DNA of 62,604 nt, taken from NCBI GenBank assembly GCA_945900945.1, contig CAMDKL010000012.1, positions 1-62,604 on the forward strand, in the 5' to 3' direction. The notes below the pieces were generated by a model, which searched no databases, was not told the origin of the DNA, and saw only the letters and a program-made list of their open reading frames with translations. The stretch is from Pirellula staleyi DSM 6068 (GTDB taxonomy: Bacteria > Planctomycetota > Planctomycetia > Pirellulales > Pirellulaceae). Position numbers and translations under genes: made by a program. Of the stretch, positions 36,662-44,540 are shown piece after piece (the first letter of the stretch is position 1; each line of letters begins with the position of its first letter).

Positions 36662-37638
36662 GTTACGTTGGTAGGCTAGCACCCTCTCCTACCGGAGCTC
36701 AACACGTTGGCAACGCCAGAACGTTCTTAGTCGCTTGGCTCGCATGCAGGCAGGTTGGAGGCGAACTACTGTTGCGAATCGAAGACCTAGACACTCCGCG
36801 GACCAAGCCGGGGGCAACGGCACAAGCTATCGAAGACTTGCGATGGCTCGGGCTCGATTGGGATGCCGTTGGACCCGAGATGACCTTTACTATTCAATCG
36901 AATCGCGAGGAACGGTATGCTGGGGTGCTTAGACAACTCAAGGAGAGGGAGTTCGTGTATCCATGCACTTGCACACGCGCTGAAATAGAGGAGGCCGCCA
37001 GCGCTCCGCATGAGTCGATTCTAGACGGTGCGATTTATCCTGGTACATGCTCAAATAGAAATGCGATCGACTCCGAAGAGCTTGACCATAATGGAATTAA
37101 ATACGCTTGGCGCTTCCGAATGCCGAGCGGTATCCGATCATGGACGGACAGTCTATTTGGCGAACAGGCTCTGAACGCCAAAGATCAGCTTGGCGACTTT
37201 GTAGTTGGTCGCAGTTACGGCGTGACAGCTTACCAACTCGCTGTGGTTGTTGACGATCATGACTTCGGGATCAATCACGTTGTTCGCGGGAACGACTTGA
37301 TGTTCAGTACCTATCGGCAAATCGCCCTTTACGAAGCTCTTGGATGGGAGGTTCCAGGTTGGTTGCATTTACCATTGGTGGTGGGTCCAGATGGCCGACG
37401 GCTTGCAAAAAGACATGGTGACACCCGTTTAAGTCGTTACCGCGAGCAGGGTATACAGCCAGAGCAAATAGTTGGCTATCTGGCCGAGACGCTCGGCTTG
37501 CGAGATCACGCTGAATCGGTAACGCCGATGGCCCTGCTCTGTGAGCTTGGACAGGACCAAGACTGGATTGAGCGGATGCCGCGTGAGAATGTGATCAAGC
37601 TATCAAAAAAAATGGGTAATGTGAGGTTCTGGCACTAG
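36658..37638 (+). CDS. gluQ: Glutamyl-queuosine tRNA(Asp) synthetase
   Basis: GluQ attaches glutamate to the queuosine base at the wobble position of tRNA-Asp. It is a truncated glutamyl-tRNA synthetase: 326 residues, catalytic domain only. The ATG at 36658 overlaps the preceding stop (ATGA). It has the HIGH-like RLAPSPTGAQHVGNARTF, RIEDLDTPRTKPG, cysteine ligands in YPCTCTRAEI and YPGTCSN, and the KMSKS-like RRLAKRHGDTRLS. The last codons run into sequence related to the dispersed palindromic element (GGCACTAGCGCC at 37631-37642), so the original C-terminus may have been altered. Confidence 0.92.
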   Translation: MSYVGRLAPSPTGAQHVGNARTFLVAWLACRQVGGELLLRIEDLDTPRTKPGATAQAIEDLRWLGLDWDAVGPEMTFTIQSNREERYAGVLRQLKEREFVYPCTCTRAEIEEAASAPHESILDGAIYPGTCSNRNAIDSEELDHNGIKYAWRFRMPSGIRSWTDSLFGEQALNAKDQLGDFVVGRSYGVTAYQLAVVVDDHDFGINHVVRGNDLMFSTYRQIALYEALGWEVPGWLHLPLVVGPDGRRLAKRHGDTRLSRYREQGIQPEQIVGYLAETLGLRDHAESVTPMALLCELGQDQDWIERMPRENVIKLSKKMGNVRFWH

Positions 37639-37691
37639 CGCCAATGAATAATCGGGACTGGCCTCGGACTGCGTTTATAGCCGGCAAAATC

Positions 37692-37768
37692 AAGCCCGGG
37701 GCTAGCGTTCGCCGCTTCACGAAGCCAGAAATGCGAGTTCCATTTGGCTGACGCAGTCGACTCAGCAC
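37692..37768. repeat. Dispersed palindromic CTAGC element, copy 4
   Basis: The order of blocks is GGGGCTAGCGTTCGCCG, CTTCACGAAGCCAGAAATGC, GAGTTCCATTTGGCTGACGC, then GACTCAG. It is a diverged copy of the elements at 28879 and 62308. It fills the gluQ-HNH spacer; 37639-37691 contains no gene. Confidence 0.75.
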
Positions 37769-37882
37769 GGAAGAACTTCTTTCGCGGATGTTGGCGCGCA
37801 GCGTGGAAATTGGTTATGCTAGAAAAGCGGTTGACCTTCAGTGTTTCGAATGATGAGCGATCACCCACCGGGAGGAGTCAGG

Positions 37883-38497
37883 ATGAGCGAAAGCTCTGCG
37901 TTAGATTGCAGTGTGTTGGTACTGAATCGTTTTTACATGGCAGTGCGAGTCGTTGACGTTCGCCGGGCGATGACGTTGCTTTACCGCGGCTGCGCGGAAG
38001 TCATTGTGATCGAAGAGGAACAGTACTCCAATTACGATTTCGAGAATTGGTGCGAGTTGTCTGATTTGCATGCTCTGGAAAAGCAGCTAGGAGAGGACTT
38101 CATTCGCACGCCAACGAGGGAGCTGCAAGTTCCACGCATCGTTCGCTTGGTTCTCTATGACCGGGTCCCAAAGTCCACCGTTCGATTTAATCGCAAGACG
38201 CTTTTTGCCAGAGACGGGTATCGGTGTCAGTATTGTTCGCAGACCCGTCCGATGAGTCAGTTGAGTCTAGATCACGTTGTACCTCGATCGCAGGGAGGGA
38301 GAACGACTTGGGAAAACGTCGTCTGCTCATGCACATCGTGCAATAGCAAGAAAGGTGGTCGCACGCCGCTCCAAGCTTCAATGAAGTTGCTAACCACACC
38401 GATTCGACCGCATACCAATCCGGGTATCTCGATAACGCTCAACGATCCGCGCTATGTATCTTGGAAGACATTTCTACCCAGTGCGGCCAGCAACTAG
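37883..38497 (+). CDS. HNH endonuclease family protein
   Basis: The 204-residue protein has a C-terminal HNH nuclease fold: FARDGYRCQYCSQTRPMSQL with CxxC, LSLDHVVPRSQGGRTTWEN with the DH and N positions, and CTSCNSKKGG with the second CxxC. The N-terminal part (VLVLNRFYMAVRVVDVRRAM, GCAEVIVIEE) is typical of the common bacterial single-gene HNH family whose role is unknown. The ATG at 37883 is preferred because GGAGG lies at 37871-37875. It is not obviously part of a mobile element or phage gene set. Confidence 0.9.
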   Translation: MSESSALDCSVLVLNRFYMAVRVVDVRRAMTLLYRGCAEVIVIEEEQYSNYDFENWCELSDLHALEKQLGEDFIRTPTRELQVPRIVRLVLYDRVPKSTVRFNRKTLFARDGYRCQYCSQTRPMSQLSLDHVVPRSQGGRTTWENVVCSCTSCNSKKGGRTPLQASMKLLTTPIRPHTNPGISITLNDPRYVSWKTFLPSAASN

Positions 38498-38684
38498 GTA
38501 GAATTGCGTTCTTCAGTTTCCATTCAAATGGTTTGCAGGATGCTTGTTTTCAACCGCTGATAGCTATGAAGTCGAAATACTGCCGACAAGCAAAATCATG
38601 GATATCGTAGTTCCGCATGCCAAGCCAACACCAAACCGGGGTTAGTGAATCACTCTACCCTCCCCTTACTTCGCTCGACACCAT

Positions 38685-39956
38685 ATGGCTCAACTATTCC
38701 GTTTGGCAGTGTTAGCCGGATTGATGCTGGATTCAACGGTCCTTGCTCAGTCATCACCAAAGTCGAGTCCTTTGCGGCGAACGGCTTGGACGACTTCTCG
38801 TATGGCAGGAACTCCGGTCCCGCCGGCCCCGTATCGAATTCGCCCCGCCTTTCCTGAAGTGCGATTCGATCATCCGACTAGCCTCCAAGAAATCCCAGGC
38901 CAAGATCGACTTCTCGTAACGGAAATGAGTGGCAAGATTTTTAGCCTTTCCAAGTCAGTGGCTACCGCCAAACCCGAATTGATTATCGATTTAGAGAAAC
39001 ACACCGGTTCGCAAGTCTCAGTAATTGGTGGGCCTGTCTATCGAGGCAATAAGCTAACCGAACTGCAGGGAGCATTCGTCTATGGCGACTATATAATAGG
39101 TACGATCTGGGCTCTCTGGCCAGATGCGACAACGAGCGAGCCAACAAAAACATTTAAACACGCGACGCTTGTCGACACCGATCTTCAAATCGTTTCCTTT
39201 TCCGAAGGCTCAGCGGGCGAATTGTATGTGTTGGATTACGACTTTACTGGCCAGATTTACGAACTGCTGCCATCTGGGCTGAAAGACAACTCCGCAAAGT
39301 TTCCGAGAAAATTGAGCGAAACTGGTTTATTCAAATCGCTCGATGACCTCGAACCGTCTCCCGGCGTTGTTCCCTACAGCGTTACCGTCAGCCGATAGAT
39401 GGACGGTGCCGATGCAAGTCGATGGATCGCGATTCCAGGTCTAGGATCAGTTGATTTATCCGTTCAAGATCAGGGCCGAGCGTTTCCTGACGGGACAGTT
39501 CTGGTCAAACATTTGAGTCTGCCGATTCAGGATAAACAACCTATTCGCTTGGAAACACAACTGCTCCATCTTCACAGATACTCAGTTTAAAAGGGGATAT
39601 TGCACGCGGAAAGTTGATCTATATCGTTGGGACCGACCTTGGCCGAGATCAACAAGAAATATCCGGAATCGTCTGAGATGCTGCTGCACGTACTGGAGCC
39701 GTCTCGCAAGATCGAGGACCGTTTCGCGACAATAACGATACTCACCTCGAACGGACAGACCGTTTCAGGATTGCTTGTCGCTGAGGATGAAAAATCAGTA
39801 AGCGTTAAGAACAATGAATTCAAGGTAGTACGAATTCTGCGGGGCGAAATCGAGGATTCAAAGAAAAGCCTGAAATCCTTGATGCCCGATGGAATCCTAA
39901 GTGACCTAACCGCCCAGGAAGCAGCCGACTTAGTAGCTTATATCCGTGGATTGTAA
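38685..39956 (+). pseudogene. Decayed PQQ-type sugar dehydrogenase with heme-binding C-terminus
   Basis: Pieces of one large planctomycete secreted protein remain in order. 38685-39395 holds a signal peptide, the block TSRMAGTPVPPAPYRIRPAF, PGQDRLLVTEMSGKIFSLSK, then after a deletion the propeller end AFVYGDYIIGTIWALWPD. An in-frame TAG at 39396-39398 interrupts VTVSR-MDGADASRWIAIPG, where a Trp codon is likely in intact relatives. After 39590 another frame reads GDIARGKLIY, then VGTDLG, without the heme motif CxxCH. 39627-39956 holds the C-terminal Pirellula-type heme-binding tail (LLHVLEPSRKIEDRFATITI; LTAQEAADLVAYIRGL). Deletions, a stop and frameshifts make function unlikely. 38498-38684 shows no gene. 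Confidence 0.8.
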
Positions 39957-39994
39957 AAGCGTAATTGGGGCAAGCCACGGGCGAGCGGACACTT

Positions 39995-40651
39995 CTAGCG
40001 TAAAAGTTCCTCCAGCGATGTATCCTCATCGGTAGCGTCGTGATAATCTTCGGCGAAAGGCAACCCGGCGACTCGCAGCGTCACTATGGCGGTGTTAGCC
40101 GGACCGTTAATGCTGCGAATTGTATGTTACAACGCGTTGAATTCCTGTCCAAGTATTGCGAATTCCGACGTGCGCACGTACCGCAGTACTACGCCCACCA
40201 ACTCGTCAAATGCTTGTACCTCCAACTCTAACCGATTCAATCGTTCCTCCAGTTGCTGATCGTTTTTCGCATCGAGAACCTGGTCGATCGCATGGTGAAG
40301 GCGGCTAAGCGGGGTGTGCAGTTCGTGCGACACGGCTTGAAGCAGCATGCGTTGTGTCATGTGCATTGATTCTACCTGCTCCGCCATTTTGTTGACGGCT
40401 CTTGCCAGTGTCACAGCAGATTTCGCCTGACGCACGTCCACGCGAGCACTAAACTCACCGCCAGCGATCACTGTTGCGGTGCGTTCCACAATGAGCAAAT
40501 GCTTGGCGACCGGTCGCAGCACGAGGGCAATCGACCCGGCCGCTAGTAACAGAACACCACCTAAGCCTGAAATAATATCGAGTTGCCCTGGCCCTTCCAA
40601 CAACGGAATTCCACCAAACAGCAATGCTCGGTATGCTGTCCCCGTATTCAT
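39995..40651 (-). pseudogene. Truncated sensor histidine kinase (HAMP-HisKA only)
   Basis: The open frame 40127-40651 encodes one membrane helix (LDIISGLGGVLLLAAGSIAL), a HAMP-like linker (LRPVAKHLLIVERTATVIAG) and a dimerisation/phosphoacceptor domain with LLQAVSHELHTPLSRLHHAI. The stop comes where the ATPase domain should begin. After the stop the same frame stays open from 40126 to a TAG at 39995-39997 (TAIVTLRVAGLPFAEDYHDA), but this is not an ATPase domain and I do not recognise it. The N-terminal sensor part is also missing. No response-regulator gene is nearby. It could still make a small membrane protein, but a remnant is more likely. Confidence 0.65.
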
Positions 40652-41179
40652 TGAACCTAGCCTCGATTAGGCTTGATGATGCCCGCATCCCCCGTGCTGG
40701 TTGGAAATCAAAATACCGCAAATCCGAACAAGTCGTTGGAGCTCGCGAGTTAATCAAGAATTTTTCGCCAGACAGCCTATCCTGCTGTTGATCGGATGGA
40801 ACATTTTGCCAAGGCGATAGCGTCTCGAAGAGTCTAAGCAGTGGAGTAGTCCGTCTCTTCGTACCCGTGGCAACTGATACAAACGGTTACAATTTTCTTA
40901 CAGAAATCCAACTGAAACGAGCCCGGCTTTTTGTAGGATTAGTTTTGCCGGAACACGCTCAGATCGCCTTCGGTTTGTTCGAGCATTCTTTCACTTCGGT
41001 TTCTTTGGAGCCCCGACTAGCGCTTGGTCGTCGGTGAGTACTAACGCACCCTCGAAATGAATGCAGATACGGCCTCCTGCAGTGATGTCTGCCCGCAGAA
41101 GGCCGCTTGGACCGATGGTCGATCCGGACATGGACATACCCGTTCTTTATCTTCTAAACATCTTTACGGTGATTTTTCC
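40652..41179. other. Apparently non-coding decayed stretch
   Basis: I see no gene, strong hairpin or repeat in these 528 bases. Short frames occur on both strands, but none shows a family pattern. Position and neighbours suggest eroded former genes. Confidence 0.5.
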
Positions 41180-41275
41180 ATGCAACAGCTACCTGCCCAC
41201 CCCCATTGTCGGAGTTCAAGATTCATCCTGTTGGTGCCTGTGTTGTCAGCAACATTTCTCTTTGGTGGATGTTGA
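41180..41275 (+). pseudogene. Orphan lipoprotein signal peptide ending at its lipobox
   Basis: A 31-codon frame encodes a complete type II signal sequence (FILLVPVLSATFLFGGC), and the very next codon after the lipobox cysteine is TGA. Either a lipoprotein gene has lost its body, or a nonsense mutation or frameshift struck immediately after the cysteine. It lies in the decayed 38.6-41.6 kb region. Confidence 0.45.
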
Positions 41276-41284
41276 TTTGTATGT

Positions 41285-41608
41285 TTACTCAGGAATGTGT
41301 TTTACTGCTTTGCTTAACAAAAAACTGAGCAGGTCGTCGAGGTCCGATGGTTTCAAAGCCTCACCAAAGTTGGAGGGCATCGCCGAGCCATTTAGAAGAT
41401 GCCGCTGGTCGATTTCAGACATCGGAATCTGCTGTAGTTTTTCGTTCGGATCGACGAGTAACAACACCTGGCCTTCTTGACCGGTCACTAGGCCTGTGAA
41501 AACTTGACCGTCTACCGTTAGCACAATCGTGGCTCGGAAATTTTTGTCGACGGTCCGGTTCGGATCGAGGATGTCTTCCGACGAACACCGTGCTGCAATT
41601 TTAGCCAT
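41285..41608 (-). pseudogene. C-terminal tail of a Pirellula-type heme-binding protein
   Basis: The 107-residue frame matches the end of the planctomycete heme-binding domain: DILDPNRTVDKNFRATIVLT, DGQVFTGLVTGQEGQVLLLV, SEIDQRHLLNGSAMPSNFGE and LDDLLSFLLSKA. The CxxCH motif and everything before it are missing. It is a second, differently diverged copy of the tail found at 39627-39956, on the opposite strand. Confidence 0.75.
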
Positions 41609-41750
41609 CTACGCCGAAGCTCGTGCAGTTTACCAAACGCTGCTCGATTGGAAATCAATATAGCGCGCCGTTTCGTCAAACCTGCTACGATAACAGAAAC
41701 AGATACCTTTCAATTTGCAGGTGAATAACGTGGATACGGATAAGGATACG

Positions 41751-42170
41751 ATGGGTCGAGTCTTAACCACAGCCATGATTGAGAACCTGGAAGACATTTG
41801 GGCCGCCAAGCGAGGTCTTGTCGGTGCTGACCAAATTCGGCGGATCGAAGTGCAAGACGCATTGGTCGATTCAGGTGCAACGCTGCTGTCTATTCCGAGC
41901 CGACTCATTCAGAAGCTTGGCTTAGAACGAGTCACGACCAAGAAAGTGTCGAGTAGCATCGGGCCTGGTGAGGCAAACATCTACTCGGCTGTTCGCCTGA
42001 CAATCCAAGGCCGGTCATGCACGATGGATGTTATGGAAGTGCCGGATGGCGTCCCTATCTTGATCGGCCAACTGCCTCTGGAGCATCTTGATTTTGTGGT
42101 CGATATGCGAAGCCATTCGCTTATCGGAAATCCAGCTCATGGAGGGGAACATGTCTATGAACTGATGTAG
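41751..42170 (+). CDS. Retropepsin-like (clan AA) aspartic protease
   Basis: The 139-residue protein from the ATG at 41751 has AAGGA at 41742-41746 as a ribosome-binding site; upstream GTG/TTG starts would add up to 12 residues. The catalytic motif is ALVDSGATLLSIPSRLI (DSGA). The second family feature is the hydrophobic-hydrophobic-Gly segment VPILIGQLPLEHLDFVVD. Single-domain bacterial proteins of this type are thought to act as dimers. No reverse transcriptase or integrase is nearby, so it is not a retroelement piece. It may be involved in cytosolic peptide processing, but no substrate can be named. Confidence 0.85.
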   Translation: MGRVLTTAMIENLEDIWAAKRGLVGADQIRRIEVQDALVDSGATLLSIPSRLIQKLGLERVTTKKVSSSIGPGEANIYSAVRLTIQGRSCTMDVMEVPDGVPILIGQLPLEHLDFVVDMRSHSLIGNPAHGGEHVYELM

Positions 42171-42225
42171 GTAAGAAATTCCTGCAGTCCTGGCAACTCA
42201 ACAAAATAAAAACACAATTCATGTA

Positions 42226-43440
42226 TCAACCTATGTTAGTCAGCAATCGTTCGACACAGCGCTCAGCGAACATGGCGTCGTTGATCTCGCAGTCCAGCTC
42301 TTCGCAGACGATATCTTTTCTCAAGTTTCTTTTAATCGCCGTAAACAGCGATTCATCGGCCTGCGGGTCGTGAAACGGCTGTCCTATTGCGGAGACGATG
42401 CTGATAGCACGCTTAGGAATCAACACAGTGATTGGCCCCACGGATAAGTTTACTTTTGATGCCAGGATTTCGCCGAGGCGGTTGCATTCCTCCGGCGTGG
42501 TGCGCATCAACGTGATCTGTGGATTATGTTGGTAGAAACGGCGTCCCGAAAACTTATGCGGGACCGAGTTTCTCTCGCCGAAGTTCACCATATCTAAACA
42601 TCCTGGCGCAACGACCGCCGGAATCCCTCTTCGGGCTGCAGCTTCCAATCGATGTGGCCCCGCCCCCAAAATACCGCCCACCAACTCATCGGCCCATTCG
42701 GTGGTCGTCACGTCCAACACCCCACTTACCAAGCCGGCATCAATCAACGATTCCATCGTTCTCCCACCGACACCGGTCGCGTGAAAGACAAGCACCTCGT
42801 AGCCCGCCTGCTCTAGCAGGTTCCTCGCCTGCTCCACGCATCCTGTTGTATTGCCGAACATGGACGCCACAATGAGTGGCTGACTATGGCTTTCTTCCTT
42901 GAGGTCGATGTTCGCCACGGCCATGCCGCAGACTGCGGCGGCGGCACGTGCAAAAACACCTCGCGAAACCCGATTGAGGCCGGCTACATCCACGATGCTT
43001 GGGAACATAACGATGTCTGCGATATCGACGTATCGCGATACATCTCCACCTGCGACCGTGGATACCATCACCTTTGGAAACCCCATTGGCAAAGCACGCA
43101 TGGCTGCGGTTCCGATTGCGGTTCCTCCCGATCCCCCTAACGAAATAATTCCGTGAATCCGGCCTTGATTCGCAAGCCTCGCAAGGAATTTCGGGGCTGC
43201 TTGCACCATGGCAGCAATAGCTTGACCGCGATCCGTGTTGGTGCCGCTTGGTTGCTCTGCTTGCATTGGCCCATCTTGAATAACTTCTGCCCGCGAACAA
43301 TCCGGCACAATTGTGGGTGGGTCGTAGGAACCAACATCGATCAACAGCGGTTGATGTCCAGCTTGGCGAATGCAATCGGCCACAAACGCATGTTCTAGGC
43401 CCTTCGTATCCAGTGTCCCCAAGACCGCGATCGTTAGCAT
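42226..43440 (-). CDS. Tm-1-like ATP-binding protein (UPF0261)
   Basis: The 404-residue protein starts TIAVLGTLDTKGLEHAFVAD and has GIISLGGSGGTAIGTAAMRA, HATGVGGRTMESLIDAG and GIPAVVAPGCLDMVNFGERN, all typical of the Tm-1-like ATP-binding family. In tomato, the Tm-1 resistance protein joins this domain to a C-terminal TIM-barrel domain. Here the two are separate genes 8 bases apart. The bacterial function is not established; a metabolic enzyme role is likely. Confidence 0.9.
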   Translation of the reverse strand: MLTIAVLGTLDTKGLEHAFVADCIRQAGHQPLLIDVGSYDPPTIVPDCSRAEVIQDGPMQAEQPSGTNTDRGQAIAAMVQAAPKFLARLANQGRIHGIISLGGSGGTAIGTAAMRALPMGFPKVMVSTVAGGDVSRYVDIADIVMFPSIVDVAGLNRVSRGVFARAAAAVCGMAVANIDLKEESHSQPLIVASMFGNTTGCVEQARNLLEQAGYEVLVFHATGVGGRTMESLIDAGLVSGVLDVTTTEWADELVGGILGAGPHRLEAAARRGIPAVVAPGCLDMVNFGERNSVPHKFSGRRFYQHNPQITLMRTTPEECNRLGEILASKVNLSVGPITVLIPKRAISIVSAIGQPFHDPQADESLFTAIKRNLRKDIVCEELDCEINDAMFAERCVERLLTNIG

Positions 43441-43448
43441 GGTAGTAT

Positions 43449-44294
43449 CTAAAGGTTGAGGGCCGTGAATTTCTTCATCTCACTGGTGATCGCCAGTTCC
43501 GTGGGCAAGCGTTCCATCGAACTGGCACCATAGAACCCATCGATATCGTTGCAGTGTTTCAACATATAGGCTGCGTCCTCGGGCGTCGCGATCGGTCCTC
43601 CGTGGCATAGCACGAAAACATCAGGGCGAATTCCCTTGCAAATATCGATGATGGCCTGGACCTCATGGACGCATTGCTCCAGTGTCTTCGACGTCCGAGC
43701 ACCAATCGAACCACTCGTGGTTAGACCCATGTGTGCAACGATGATGTCCGCTCCCGCTTTGGTCATGTGTTCAGCATCTGTTTCGTCAAACACATAGGGT
43801 GTTGTGAGCAACCCGAGTTCGTGAGCCGCAGCAACACACTCGATTTCCATCTGATAACTCATTCCCGTCTCCTCTAAATTCGCGCGAAAGACGCCGTCGA
43901 TAAGTCCGACCGTAGGAAAGTTTTGGATTCCAGCAAATCCCATGTCCCTCAGTTCGCGAAGGAAGCGATCCCGCAAAAAAAACGGATCGGTCGCACAAAC
44001 ACCTGCTAAAACAGGCGTGTGTTTGACTGCTGTCAGAATCTCCTTACCCATATCCATGACGATTTCATTGGCATTGCCATACGGCATTAGTCCTGCCAAG
44101 GAGCCGCGACCTGCCATTCGAAATCGGCCCGAGTTATAAATCACGATGAGATCGACGCCACCAGCCTCTTCGCATTTTGCCGAAATTCCTGTCCCTGCAC
44201 CCGCGCCCAGTATGGGACGTCCTTGACGGACTTTGCTCCGTAGACGATCCAGTATTCGGGTTCGACAAGTCTCGTTTCGTTCAGACTCGGGCAT
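43449..44294 (-). CDS. TIM-barrel protein of the PEP-hydrolase-like family
   Basis: I use the ATG at 44294 ([10 protein letters not shown]), giving 281 residues; the longer frame relies on a GTG. Recognisable blocks are [60 protein letters not shown] and [19 protein letters not shown]. It matches the TIM-barrel family annotated as phosphoenolpyruvate-hydrolase-like, which is also the C-terminal domain of plant Tm-1. It is the first gene of the pair and lies downstream of the TGTCA dyad at 44356-44386. The biochemical reaction is uncertain. Confidence 0.88.
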   Translation of the reverse strand: MPESERNETCRTRILDRLRSKVRQGRPILGAGAGTGISAKCEEAGGVDLIVIYNSGRFRMAGRGSLAGLMPYGNANEIVMDMGKEILTAVKHTPVLAGVCATDPFFLRDRFLRELRDMGFAGIQNFPTVGLIDGVFRANLEETGMSYQMEIECVAAAHELGLLTTPYVFDETDAEHMTKAGADIIVAHMGLTTSGSIGARTSKTLEQCVHEVQAIIDICKGIRPDVFVLCHGGPIATPEDAAYMLKHCNDIDGFYGASSMERLPTELAITSEMKKFTALNL

Positions 44295-44355
44295 AGATCT
44301 TTGCGGTGGTTCGATGGATTTATTCTTCGTTGGATACCTCTCCAGGAGCACTAAG

Positions 44356-44386
44356 CTGTCAGAAATACTGTTGAGATATTTGACAG
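44356..44386. promoter_or_regulatory. Candidate operator with TGTCA/TGACA half-sites
   Basis: CTGTCA (44356-44361) and TGACAG (44381-44386) are perfect inverted half-sites 19 bases apart in the divergent spacer between the TIM-barrel gene and the DUF1549 gene. A third half-site, CCTGTCA, lies at 44425-44431. The remaining spacer to 44540 holds no gene. Confidence 0.35.
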
Positions 44387-44540
44387 GGGATAGTGACGCC
44401 GCTAACGTAGGCTATGGATTAAATCCTGTCACCTGTTAGTTCAAATTATTGTTGTAATCTGTCTCGCGAGGGAGTGGACCAAAGATGCATAACGTTCAGG
44501 TATTTGGTTTTATCGCTGAGTACGGAGGCACAGGATCCAA

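Noticed and set aside
37635-37868. A 77-codon minus-strand frame in the gluQ-HNH spacer
   Set aside because: It is created by the dispersed palindromic element; the same element gives similar spurious frames elsewhere.
41751-42170. Retrotransposon or retrovirus-like origin of the aspartic protease
   Set aside because: No reverse transcriptase, integrase or terminal repeats are nearby; such single-domain proteases are common in bacteria.
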